From: Nocardia sp. NBC_00403
GTDB lineage: Bacteria; Actinomycetota; Actinomycetes; Mycobacteriales; Mycobacteriaceae
Assembly: GCF_036046055.1 (NCBI RefSeq)
Contig: NZ_CP107939.1
Location: forward strand, 7,254,001 to 7,318,000
Direction of reading: 5' to 3'
DNA length: 64,000 nt
Under the pieces are notes generated by a model that searched no databases, was not told the origin of the DNA, and was given only the letters and a program-made list of their open reading frames with translations. Shown piece by piece: positions 25,434 through 34,083 of this stretch (position 1 is the first letter of the stretch; each line of letters starts with the position of its first letter). Made by a program: the position numbers and the translations under genes.

Positions 25434-28400
25434 TCGCCCGCTGACTCGCGCACGCCCAACTCGACCAGCAGATCGCCGCCCTCGACCTGCTGCACCCGGC
25501 CGATCGCGACCCGCCCGACCGTGCCTGCACGCGGCGCGGTGATCGCGGCCTCCATCTTCATCGCCTCGATGGTGCCGATGGTGTCACCCGCGCCGATCGA
25601 ATCACCTTCCGACACAGCCAGAGTCACCACACCCGCGAACGGAGCGGCGATATGGCCCGAATTGGTCTTGTCCGCCTTCTCCGCGGCCGGGATCTCGCTG
25701 GCGATGGACCTGTCACGGACCGCGACAGGACGCAATTGACCGTTGAGGATGCACATCACTGTGCGCATACCGCGCTCGTCGGGCTCGGAGATGGCCTCCA
25801 GACCGATGAGCAGGGTCACGCCCTTCTCCAACTGCACCCGATGCTCGTCGCCGCGGCGCAGGCCGTAGAAGAACTGGTTGGCCGACAAGCCGGAGGTGTC
25901 GCCGTACTGCTCGCGGTGCGCGAGGAATTCGGCCGTGGGGCCGGGGAACAACAGCCGGTTCAGCGTGTCCCTGCGCTCCTCCGACGAACCGGCGAGCCCG
26001 GCCTCGTCCTGGGCCGTCAGCGGGGTCTCCGGTTTCGCGGGTCCCCGACCTGCCAGCGCCCTGCTGCGGAAAGGCTCCGGCCAGCCGCCTGCCGGGGTGC
26101 CCAGTTCCCCACGCAGGAAGCCGATGACCGAATCGGGAATGTCGTAGCGGCCCGGGTCGGTCGCGAAGTCGTCGATGTCGACGTCGGTGCCGACGAGGGC
26201 GAGGGCAAGGTCGCCGACCACCTTCGACGAAGGAGTCACCTTCACCAGACGACCGAGCAGCCGATCTGCCGCCGCATACTTCGCTTCGACCTCTTCGAAC
26301 CGGTCACCGAGCCCGAGCGCGATGGCCTGCTGACGCAGGTTCGACAACTGACCGCCGGGGATCTCGTGGGTGTAGACGCGACCGGTCGGGGCGGGGAGCC
26401 CGGACTCGAAGGGCGCGTACACCTTTCGCAGTGCCTCCCAGAACGGCTCCAGATCGCAGACATTCTGCAGGTTCAGACCGGTGTCGTACTCACTGTGCGC
26501 GGCGGCGGCGACGATCGCCGACAGCGCGGGCTGGCTGGTGGTGCCCGCCATGGCGGCGCTGGCGCCGTCGACCGCGTCGGCGCCCGCCTGCCAGGCGGCG
26601 AGATAGGTGGCCAACTGCCCGCCGGGGGTGTCATGGGTGTGCACGTGCACCGGCAGATCGAAGTTACGGCGCAGCGCGGTCACCAGGGTGGCGGCAGCGG
26701 GGGCGCGCAGTAGACCTGCCATGTCCTTGATGGCGAGGACATGTGCGCCCGCGTCCACGATCTGCTCGGCGAGTTTGAGGTAATAGTCGAGGGTGTAGAT
26801 GGTCTCGTCCGGGTTGGACAGGTCACCGGTGTAGCTCATCGCGACTTCCGCGATGGCGGTACCGGTTTCGCGCACCGCATCGATGGCGGGGCGCATCTGG
26901 TCGACATTGTTTAGCGCGTCGAAGATGCGGAAGATATCGATGCCGGTCGCGGTGGCCTCGGACACGAATGCGCGAGTCACTCGCTCGGGGTAGGGCGTGT
27001 AGCCGACGGTGTTGCGGCCACGCAGCAGCATTTGCAGGCAGATATTGGGCACGGCCTCGCGTAGTGCGGCCAGCCGCTCCCATGGATCCTCGTACAGGAA
27101 GCGGAGCGCCACATCATAAGTAGCGCCGCCCCAGGCCTCGATGGAGAGCAACTCGGGTGTCATCCGCGCGACATGTCCCGCGACGGCAAGCAGGCCATTG
27201 GTCCGAACCCGGGTGGCCAGCAACGACTGGTGCGCGTCGCGGAAGGTGGTGTCGGTGACACCGACGGCCTTCTGTTCGCGCAGCGCCCGCGCGAAACCCT
27301 CGGGACCGAGGCTCAGCAGCCGCTGCCGGGAACCCGGAGGCGGCGCCGCCGTCATATCGAGCGCGGGCAGCTTGTCATGCGGATACACCGTCGTCGGTCG
27401 CTCGCCGTGCGGCTTGTTCACGGTGACATCGGCCAGATAGGTGAGGATCTTGGTGCCGCGGTCGGCCGACCCGCGCAGCGTGAGCAGCTGCGGGCGTTCC
27501 TCGATGAACGAGGTGGTGACCCGGCCCGCACGGAAATCGGGATCGTCGAGCACCGCCTGCAGGAACGGAATGTTGGTTGCCACGCCACGGATTCGGAACT
27601 CCGCCACCGCACGGCGAGCCCGCGCGATCGCGGTCTCGAAATCGCGGCCTCGACAGGTGAGCTTCACCAGCATGGAGTCGAAGTAGGCGCCGACCTCTGC
27701 GCCCAGGTTCGCGCCGCCGTCCAGGCGAATTCCTGCGCCACCGGGGGTGCGGTAGGCGGTGATGCGGCCGGTGTCCGGACGGAAACCGTTGGCCGGGTCC
27801 TCGGTGGTGATACGGCACTGCAGTGCCGCGCCGCGGATCTGCACGGTCTCCTGACTCAGACCGAGCTGCTCGAGGGTCTCCCCCGCCGCGATACGCAGCT
27901 GCGACTGCACCAGGTCCACATCGGTGATCTCCTCGGTCACCGTGTGTTCGACCTGAATACGCGGGTTCATTTCGATGAAGACGTGATGGCCGCGCTCGTC
28001 GAGCAAGAACTCGACAGTGCCCGCGCAGCTGTAGCCGATCTGCCGAGCGAAGGCGACCGCGTCGGCGCAGATCTTTTCGCGCAGTACGGGATCCAGGTTC
28101 GGCGCGGGCGCGAGCTCGATCACCTTCTGGTGCCGCCGCTGCAGCGAACAGTCCCGCTCGAACAAGTGCATCACGTTGCCGTGCTGGTCGGCGAGGATCT
28201 GCACCTCGATGTGACGCGGATTCACCACGGCCTGCTCGAGGAACACCGTCGGATCACCGAAGGCCGACTCGGCCTCCCGCGATGCCGCCTCGATCGACTC
28301 ACGCAGGTACTCGGGGGCGGCGACGCGGCGCATGCCGCGACCACCGCCACCGGCGACGGCCTTCACGAAGATCGGGTAGTCCAGCTGCTCGGAAGCCTCG

Positions 28401-28834
28401 ACCAGCGCCTCGACGTCCGCCGACGGCTCACTGGAGCGCAGCACCGGCAGCCCGGCCGCCTTCGCCGCCGCGATGGCGCGCGCCTTGTTGCCCGCCAGCT
28501 CGAGCACCTCCGCCGAAGGACCGATGAAGGTGATGCCCTCGCGCGCACAGGCAGCGGCCAGGTCGGGGTTCTCGGACAGGAAGCCGTAGCCGGGATAGAT
28601 CGCGTCGGCGCCCGCCGACTTGGCGGCCTCGATAATGGCGTCGATGGAGAGATACGCCCGGACCGGGTGGCCCTCTTCACCGATCTGGTAAGACTCGGCC
28701 GCCTTCAACCGGTGGACCGAATTGCGGTCCTCGTACGGGAAAACCGCGACGGTTCCGATGCCGAGCTCATAGGCCGCGCGGAAGGCCCGGATCGCGATTT
28801 CGCCACGGTTGGCGACCAAGACTTTCGAGAACAT
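25430..28834 (-). CDS. pyc: Pyruvate carboxylase
   Basis: A 1134-residue multidomain enzyme that carboxylates pyruvate to oxaloacetate. Order: biotin carboxylase (MFSKVLVANRGEIAIRAFRA, ATP-grasp loop GGGGRGMRRV), carboxyltransferase (DTTFRDAHQSLLATRVRT), and C-terminal biotinyl domain with EAMKMEAAI, whose Lys carries biotin. The ATG at 28834 is chosen because the sequence before it in frame is not homologous. First gene of the operon with rsmD and coaD. An inverted repeat lies about 47 bases upstream (28881-28925). Confidence 0.97.
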   Translation of the reverse strand: MFSKVLVANRGEIAIRAFRAAYELGIGTVAVFPYEDRNSVHRLKAAESYQIGEEGHPVRAYLSIDAIIEAAKSAGADAIYPGYGFLSENPDLAAACAREGITFIGPSAEVLELAGNKARAIAAAKAAGLPVLRSSEPSADVEALVEASEQLDYPIFVKAVAGGGGRGMRRVAAPEYLRESIEAASREAESAFGDPTVFLEQAVVNPRHIEVQILADQHGNVMHLFERDCSLQRRHQKVIELAPAPNLDPVLREKICADAVAFARQIGYSCAGTVEFLLDERGHHVFIEMNPRIQVEHTVTEEITDVDLVQSQLRIAAGETLEQLGLSQETVQIRGAALQCRITTEDPANGFRPDTGRITAYRTPGGAGIRLDGGANLGAEVGAYFDSMLVKLTCRGRDFETAIARARRAVAEFRIRGVATNIPFLQAVLDDPDFRAGRVTTSFIEERPQLLTLRGSADRGTKILTYLADVTVNKPHGERPTTVYPHDKLPALDMTAAPPPGSRQRLLSLGPEGFARALREQKAVGVTDTTFRDAHQSLLATRVRTNGLLAVAGHVARMTPELLSIEAWGGATYDVALRFLYEDPWERLAALREAVPNICLQMLLRGRNTVGYTPYPERVTRAFVSEATATGIDIFRIFDALNNVDQMRPAIDAVRETGTAIAEVAMSYTGDLSNPDETIYTLDYYLKLAEQIVDAGAHVLAIKDMAGLLRAPAAATLVTALRRNFDLPVHVHTHDTPGGQLATYLAAWQAGADAVDGASAAMAGTTSQPALSAIVAAAAHSEYDTGLNLQNVCDLEPFWEALRKVYAPFESGLPAPTGRVYTHEIPGGQLSNLRQQAIALGLGDRFEEVEAKYAAADRLLGRLVKVTPSSKVVGDLALALVGTDVDIDDFATDPGRYDIPDSVIGFLRGELGTPAGGWPEPFRSRALAGRGPAKPETPLTAQDEAGLAGSSEERRDTLNRLLFPGPTAEFLAHREQYGDTSGLSANQFFYGLRRGDEHRVQLEKGVTLLIGLEAISEPDERGMRTVMCILNGQLRPVAVRDRSIASEIPAAEKADKTNSGHIAAPFAGVVTLAVSEGDSIGAGDTIGTIEAMKMEAAITAPRAGTVGRVAIGRVQQVEGGDLLVELGVRESAGE

Positions 28835-29394
28835 TGACCTAAGGTACCCGGCCCCGAAGATGCTTTTGACACGGAAGGCCACTTCGCAGGAATCTTCACA
28901 ACGCCACCTAGCGACCCTGCGAAGTTGCGGTAATGCTGCGTTCATTTTGGCAGCCCGGCCGCAAAGCCCGACAACCATCCACCGCCAGTCCGCACACCGA
29001 AAGCCACCACCAGTCCTCTTCTGCAGCTCAGGCAGGCAGCGCACGGCTTCCGGTGTGAAGTCTGGCGGAGGGGACGTTCTCGAACCCATCAACCCCCGCC
29101 CTCCCACCTGCCGCCGCCCGATCTCGATGGCAGCCGCACCCCTGTCGGGAGCCGCACCCTTTGTCGCAACCGGGCTCCAGGATGGTGGGTGTCCGGCTGT
29201 CACACGGGGCGGGGCGGGTGAGAGTAGAGAAATGATGGCTACCGTGGGCCTTGGCGCCGCCTTCGCTGTGCGCTCGCTGACGGGTCGCAGTCAAGTGAGG
29301 TGCGGTTCATCGGGGACCGCTGCCCTATGCTGGTTGGTGCAGCTGGTTCGCTGGTACGCAGACGAGATGGAGCCCCGACGTCGCGTGCCGGAGT
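28835..29394. other. Divergent pyc-metE intergenic region
   Basis: About 560 bases with no supported gene. ACTTCGCAGG (28881-28890) is repeated inverted as CCTGCGAAGT (28916-28925), close to the pyc start. The only plus-strand ORF of note, from 29232, runs into the riboswitch and is probably chance. The promoter of the metE riboswitch transcript should lie in the right half. Confidence 0.6.
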
Positions 29395-29620
29395 CGAAGC
29401 TCGTGCACCCGAATGTCGGGTGCGCGGGTGAAGAGGGAACCCGGTGAGAATCCGGGACTGTCCCGCAGCGGTATGCAGGAACGACCGCCGTCACAGGCAC
29501 TGAGTTCAACGGGCGATCTGCCCCTCGACTTGGGAAGCGACGGCCAGTAGGTGAGCCCCGGCGCAGGCCGGGGTCGGCCAGAAGGCCCGTGTCTGCAAGT
29601 CCGAAGACCTGCCAGCCGTG
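29395..29620 (+). promoter_or_regulatory. Cobalamin riboswitch controlling metE
   Basis: Conserved elements are in order: GAAGAGGGAACCCGGTGAGA (29430-29449) with AATCCGGGACTGTCCCGC after it, then a variable peripheral hairpin near 29551-29573, then the B12 box AGTCCGAAGACCTGCCAGC (29598-29616). The element is followed by a hairpin (29620-29628 with 29632-29640) without a T-run. Upstream of metE, B12 binding should switch off the B12-independent methionine synthase. Confidence 0.93.
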
Positions 29621-29777
29621 CCGGATACGCCGTATCCGGCGGCCACCGCCTCGTGGATTGGGCGCGCGGACCACCAGTGCGACGTGTCGGGCTCTCCTGT
29701 CGGTTTCTCCGGCATGTCACTTGGTTTCCGTGTGCTCGTAGGGCGTCTGGCTCTCAACTCAGCACTGGAGAAACATC

Positions 29778-32045
29778 GTGACTGTTTCACATCACACACC
29801 GTTCACCGCAACGGTTCTCGGCCTGCCGCGGGTGGGGCCGCACCGTGAGCTCAAGCGCGCCACCGAGTCCTATTGGGCCGGGCGCATCGACGCCGAGCAG
29901 CTGCACACCGTCGCCCGCGACCTGCGGCGTACCCAACTCACCGAACTACAGGCCGCCGGGCTCGACTCGATTCCCGTCGGGACGTTCTCTTACTACGACC
30001 AGGTGCTCGACACCGCCGCGCTGCTCGGCGCCCTGCCGCCGCGGGTGGCAGGCATCGCCGATCCGCTGGATCGCTATTTCGCCGCCGCACGCGGCACCGA
30101 CACGGTCGAGCCGCTGGAGATGACCAAGTGGTTCGACACCAACTACCACTACCTGGTGCCGGAAATCGGTGCGGACACCGCATTCGCGCTGCATCCCGAG
30201 CAGCTGCTCGAGCAACTGCACGAGGCCCTCGCCCTGGGGACGCGCGCACGGCCGGTCGTCGTCGGCCCGATCACCTTCCTGAAGCTGGCCAAGACAGCCG
30301 GCGGCGCGGCGCTGGATCGCCTCGGCGAGCTCGTTCCGCTCTACCGTGAGCTGCTGCGGCTGCTGGCCGCGGCGGGAGCCGAGTGGGTGCAGCTCGACGA
30401 GCCCATCACGGTCACCGATCTGACCGTTGACGAAATCGAACTGGTACGCACCACTTACGCGGAGCTATCGGCGGCACAGGACCGTCCGGCGATCCTGGTG
30501 GCCACCTACTTCGGTAAGCCGGGCGTCGCGCTCGCCGCACTGGCAGGCACCGAGATCGAGGGCATCGCACTCGATTTCACGGTACCGACCGATCTCTCAG
30601 AGGTGGTCGCGGTACCGGCACTGGCGGACAAGCTGCTGGTCGCCGGTGTGGTCGACGGCCGCAATGTCTGGCGAACCGACCTTGATCGGGCGCTGGCCAC
30701 CCTCGGCACCCTGCTGGGATCCACGGCGACGGTAGCAGTGTCGAGCTCCTGCTCGCTGCTGCATGTGCCCTACACCCTCGACACCGAAACCGGCTTGGAC
30801 GAGCAGCTGCGGTCGTGGCTGGCCTTCGGTGCGGAAAAGGTCGCCGAGGTGCGGGTGCTCGCCACCGCGCTGAACGAGGGCCCGCAGGCCATCGCCGCCG
30901 AGTTGGACACGGTCCGCGCGGCACTGGAGACACGTCGAGCCGATCCCCGGCTCGCCAATCCGCAGGTGCGTGCCAGGCTGACCGCGCTCGGCCCGGACGC
31001 CGTCCGGCGCGCGGCCGCCGAGCAACGTCGAGTATTGCAAGCCGAACGGTTGCAGTTGCCGTCGCTGCCGACCACCACGATCGGCTCCTATCCGCAGACC
31101 TCCGCGATCCGGCTGGCCCGGGCGGCGCTGCGCACCGGCGAGATCGATCAGGCGGAGTATGTCCGCAGGATGCAGGCGGAGATCGCGGATGTCATTGCGC
31201 TGCAAGAGAAGCTGGGGTTGGACGTGCTCGTGCATGGCGAGCCCGAGCGCAACGACATGGTGCAGTACTTCGCCGAACAGTTGGACGGATTCGCCGCCAC
31301 CGAGGCGGGATGGGTGCAGTCCTACGGCACCCGCTGCGTGCGGCCGCCGATCCTCTACGGCGATGTGGCACGCCGCGCTCCGATGACCGTCGACTGGATC
31401 ACCTACGCCCAATCACTCACCGACAAGCCGGTCAAGGGCATGCTCACCGGCCCGGTGACGATCCTGGCCTGGTCTTTCGTGCGTGACGACCAATCGCTTG
31501 CCGACTCGGCACGTCAAGTGGCGCTGGCGATCCGGGACGAGACGGTGGACCTGCAGTCCGCAGGTATCCGCATCGTCCAGGTCGACGAACCCGCGCTGCG
31601 GGAGCTGCTGCCGCTGCGGGCCGCCGATCAGCCGGCCTACCTCGACTGGTCGGTGCAGGCTTTCCGGCTGGCGACCTCGGGCGTCTCGGATTCGACCCAG
31701 ATCCACACCCATCTCTGCTATTCGGAGTTCGGTGAAGTCATCGATGCGATCGCCGGCCTCGACGCCGACGTGACGTCGATCGAGGCGGCCCGTTCCCACA
31801 TGGAGGTGCTCGACGATCTCAACGCCGCGGGCTTCGACCTCGGTGTCGGCCCCGGCGTCTACGACATCCACTCGCCGCGGGTACCGAGCGTCGACGAGAT
31901 CACCACCGCCCTGCGTGCGGCATTGAAAGCTGTTCCAGCCGAACGACTCTGGGTTAATCCGGACTGCGGATTGAAGACCAGGGGACCGGTCGAGGTCGAA
32001 GCGTCGCTGCGCAATATGGTCGCCGCCGCGGCCGCCGTCCGCTGA
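29778..32045 (+). CDS. metE: Cobalamin-independent methionine synthase
   Basis: A 755-residue zinc enzyme that transfers the methyl group of methyltetrahydrofolate to homocysteine. The N-terminal [20 protein letters not shown] and C-terminal [31 protein letters not shown] and HTHLCYSEF motifs, and the late NPDCGLKTR with its zinc Cys, are present. GTG start with GGAG at 29767-29770. Single gene, under the cobalamin riboswitch and ended by a strong hairpin. Confidence 0.97.
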   Translation: MTVSHHTPFTATVLGLPRVGPHRELKRATESYWAGRIDAEQLHTVARDLRRTQLTELQAAGLDSIPVGTFSYYDQVLDTAALLGALPPRVAGIADPLDRYFAAARGTDTVEPLEMTKWFDTNYHYLVPEIGADTAFALHPEQLLEQLHEALALGTRARPVVVGPITFLKLAKTAGGAALDRLGELVPLYRELLRLLAAAGAEWVQLDEPITVTDLTVDEIELVRTTYAELSAAQDRPAILVATYFGKPGVALAALAGTEIEGIALDFTVPTDLSEVVAVPALADKLLVAGVVDGRNVWRTDLDRALATLGTLLGSTATVAVSSSCSLLHVPYTLDTETGLDEQLRSWLAFGAEKVAEVRVLATALNEGPQAIAAELDTVRAALETRRADPRLANPQVRARLTALGPDAVRRAAAEQRRVLQAERLQLPSLPTTTIGSYPQTSAIRLARAALRTGEIDQAEYVRRMQAEIADVIALQEKLGLDVLVHGEPERNDMVQYFAEQLDGFAATEAGWVQSYGTRCVRPPILYGDVARRAPMTVDWITYAQSLTDKPVKGMLTGPVTILAWSFVRDDQSLADSARQVALAIRDETVDLQSAGIRIVQVDEPALRELLPLRAADQPAYLDWSVQAFRLATSGVSDSTQIHTHLCYSEFGEVIDAIAGLDADVTSIEAARSHMEVLDDLNAAGFDLGVGPGVYDIHSPRVPSVDEITTALRAALKAVPAERLWVNPDCGLKTRGPVEVEASLRNMVAAAAAVR

Positions 32046-32094
32046 TCTATACGGCGTATCTGATGCGTTCGCAATAATGCGTTCGCACTGAATT

Positions 32095-32128
32095 CCTTAC
32101 TCCCTCCGGAACTCCGGAGGGAGTAAGG
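32095..32128 (+). terminator. metE terminator
   Basis: A 15-16 bp perfect stem (CCTTACTCCCTCCGGA at 32095-32110 with its complement at 32113-32128) lies 50 bases after the metE stop. Two copies of ATGCGTTCGCA (32063-32073 and 32077-32087) precede it. Confidence 0.85.
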
Positions 32129-32167
32129 ACCAGAAGAAGAAATAGCCGTACCGAATTACCCATGGCC

Positions 32168-32314
32168 TCAGCCCGATTCGGGCCCCGGCCATTGCCGCCG
32201 CCGACGCGCCGCGTAGCGCTCACACAGTTCTCCGGCTCGCAGTACCGGCCGCAACCGCGACTTTGCGCCGATCCCACGCCGCCACGCGGTATGGCATCCC
32301 GGGCAACGCTCCAT
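32168..32314 (-). CDS. Small CxxC protein, possible zinc-ribbon
   Basis: A 48-residue ORF starting MERCPGCHTAWRRG and containing LRAGELCERY; the CPGCH pair and the later Cys could bind a metal. A very strong ribosome site (AGGAGGGG at 32321-32328) lies 6 bases before the ATG, and that is the main evidence that it is real. No named family recognised. Its other neighbours are metE and the small secreted protein genes. Confidence 0.5.
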   Translation of the reverse strand: MERCPGCHTAWRRGIGAKSRLRPVLRAGELCERYAARRRRQWPGPESG

Positions 32315-32610
32315 GTGCAACCCCTCCTCGCACGATCGAAACACCTCGAATCGCCTTTGCTGTCTTCGACGCGCGCGCACCCGATCAGGTTCCCCCTCTT
32401 CGCGACAGGTTTCGGATTGCCGCGACCGGACGGCCACCGCCCCCTCCTCGACACGTCTGGGAAACCTGTTCGTAACTGCGATTTCCCGGCAGAAACCTCT
32501 AGACATCTATCGGACCGTCGATTAATGTGACGTTATATAGCGGCACGATAGACAGTGAGTCGCTAGCCGGGGAATCCCGGGCGATCCAGAGATCGTGAAG
32601 GACGCAAACG
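32315..32610. other. Intergenic region with copy A of a repeated operator
   Basis: Apart from the ribosome site of the small CxxC ORF at the left edge, this stretch of about 300 bases holds no convincing gene. It carries copy A (32524-32549) of the window's 26-bp inverted repeat, 62 bases upstream of the next start. Confidence 0.6.
32524..32549. promoter_or_regulatory. Copy A of repeated 26-bp inverted repeat
   Basis: Arms AATGTGACGTT and AGCGGCACGAT around ATAT. Relative to the family pattern (AAYRTRCCGYT / ARCGGYAYRTT) it has a mismatch in the left arm and one at the outer edge of the right. It lies upstream of the 95-residue secreted protein gene. Confidence 0.6.
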
Positions 32611-32898
32611 ATGACCAGGACCAACCCACAGCGACGGGCCACAAAAACCCTGCTCCGCCTGCTGATCGTGAGCGCGACGGTGGTGACCCCTGCGGTGCTG
32701 ATGCCCGCGCAGGTTCTAGCCCAGCCCGGCCCGGCCGTTTCGACGGTGCGGACCGAATCCCCCAGCCACCACGGACGTGACAAATCGGGACGCGATTCGC
32801 ACCGTCACCGCAGGCGCGACGAGGAGAACAAACGTCGCCAGAACTGCGGAACGCAATTCATTCCCGGCCCGCTCTCCTGCGGCATTTTCACTAACTGA
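32611..32898 (+). CDS. Small secreted basic protein
   Basis: A 95-residue protein with a signal peptide (basic start, helix LLRLLIVSATVVTPAVL, likely cleavage after VLA near residue 37). The mature part is rich in His, Arg and Lys (HHGRDKSGRDSHRHRRRDE) and ends with two Cys (CGTQFIPGPLSC), a probable disulfide loop. AAGGA is upstream of the ATG. First of three small secreted-protein genes in a row; function unknown. Confidence 0.75.
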   Translation: MTRTNPQRRATKTLLRLLIVSATVVTPAVLMPAQVLAQPGPAVSTVRTESPSHHGRDKSGRDSHRHRRRDEENKRRQNCGTQFIPGPLSCGIFTN

Positions 32899-32969
32899 CC
32901 AGCGAAACGCCAGTTAGCACCCAGACCTCACCAGCTTGATTACAGCTCGAAATCGAATGGAGAAATCCA

Positions 32970-33329
32970 ATGACCACCAATATCAACACTCGCCGCCTGC
33001 TGACCTGCGCCGCCATCGTCGGCGCGATCACCACCGCAGGTGCAGGTATGGCATCCGCAGTGCCCGGTGACCATTCCGGTGGCGGGTCGGGCCGTGCCGG
33101 TTCCTACAGCTCCGGCGATTCGACCGGCGCGCATCACATCGACCCCATGGGTTACCACCACGTCGAAAACAATCCGCTGCGGGAGATCGAGCAAGAGGAC
33201 GCCCGCACCGAATACCACCAGCGCCAGAATCAGAACCAAACCGCCAACAACGCCCGCACCTACCAGGTTCAGGGTTCGGAAAACGGTGGCTGGCAGGTCT
33301 GCAAGCCCCAGGCGCGGTACTGCAAATAA
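32970..33329 (+). CDS. Small secreted protein, Gln/Asn-rich
   Basis: A 119-residue protein with a signal peptide (LLTCAAIVGAITTAGAGMASA, read as two pieces; cleavage likely after ASA near residue 30). The mature part has a Gly/Ser-rich start, a His-containing middle, a polar YHQRQNQNQTANN segment and two Cys near the end (VCKPQARYCK). GGAG lies before the ATG. I do not recognise a family. Confidence 0.75.
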   Translation: MTTNINTRRLLTCAAIVGAITTAGAGMASAVPGDHSGGGSGRAGSYSSGDSTGAHHIDPMGYHHVENNPLREIEQEDARTEYHQRQNQNQTANNARTYQVQGSENGGWQVCKPQARYCK

Positions 33330-33417
33330 GCCGATGCCATTGACCGCCGTCACGGAGTCGAACTCCGGCGGCGGTCAATGCTGCGGCCTCGACTATCGAT
33401 ATCTCCACCCACCAGCG

Positions 33418-33443
33418 AACGTGCCGCTACTCAGCGGCACATT
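33418..33443. promoter_or_regulatory. Copy B of repeated 26-bp inverted repeat
   Basis: AACGTGCCGCT-ACTC-AGCGGCACATT, an exact match to the family pattern with perfect inner arms GTGCCGCT / AGCGGCAC (33421-33440). It lies 73 bases upstream of the 183-residue secreted protein gene. Confidence 0.75.
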
Positions 33444-33516
33444 GCATGACGCATGAACTACCCGGATAGCCCGAGCGACGTCGGCTGATGGGACAGACGA
33501 CGAAAGAGAGAAGCCG

Positions 33517-34068
33517 ATGTTCACAAAGAGCGGACATGAGAAGGCCACGCCGATGTGTACCGATCGGGGCCCTTCGAAGGCGAAGACACTAGCCGTGCTC
33601 GCCATCACCGCAGTGACGGCTGGCGGCATCGGTGTCGGCGCGGGAACCGCCGCGGCCGAGCCCGCCGTGCCGTGCCGGTGGGCGGGCGACACCTACCCCC
33701 AGGGCATGTCCGTGAATGCAGGAGGCTGGAGCTTCACCTGCCGATCGGATAACTTCGGCAGCCCCAATTGGGTTCGCGGGCATGCGGTCAACGGGCACAG
33801 CACCGTCCACAACCCCGGCGCGTACACGAACCCTGCCGGTCTGTTCAGCCCGGGCGCACGTCAGCCGGGCACCTCGTACAACGACTATTGCGTCGGCAGT
33901 CAGCTGATCGAAGGCGCCGAGGACGTGTACCAGGTCGTGGCAGACCGAAACGGCTTCGTGTACTGGAAGGCCGCTGAGTCGATCAACATGTGGACCTTCG
34001 ATGGCGGCACCGGCCCACAGCGGTCGACTCGGTCCGCGAGCCTCTGCTATGACGGCAACCTGACCTAG
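33517..34068 (+). CDS. Secreted protein of unknown function
   Basis: A 183-residue protein. A hydrophobic signal segment near residues 23-46 (TLAVLAITAVTAGGIGVGAG) ends in AAAEPAVP, so cleavage near residue 48 is likely. The mature part has four Cys, is rich in Trp/Tyr/Gly and contains YQVVADRNGFVYWK. Upstream are a ribosome site (GAAAGAGAG) and operator copy B. No family recognised. It converges with the NB-ARC gene, separated by 15 bases. Confidence 0.78.
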   Translation: MFTKSGHEKATPMCTDRGPSKAKTLAVLAITAVTAGGIGVGAGTAAAEPAVPCRWAGDTYPQGMSVNAGGWSFTCRSDNFGSPNWVRGHAVNGHSTVHNPGAYTNPAGLFSPGARQPGTSYNDYCVGSQLIEGAEDVYQVVADRNGFVYWKAAESINMWTFDGGTGPQRSTRSASLCYDGNLT

Positions 34069-34083
34069 ACCCCAGAGCCGCGT

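Noticed and set aside
29028..29447. Short ORFs in the pyc-metE gap
   Set aside because: They run into the riboswitch or lack start signals.
32063..32087. Direct repeat ATGCGTTCGCA x2
   Set aside because: Only two short copies by the metE terminator; no att or origin-like context.
32162..32530. 122-codon plus-strand ORF in the metE-secreted-protein gap
   Set aside because: Pro/Arg-rich, no ribosome site, overlaps the better-supported minus-strand small ORF and operator A.
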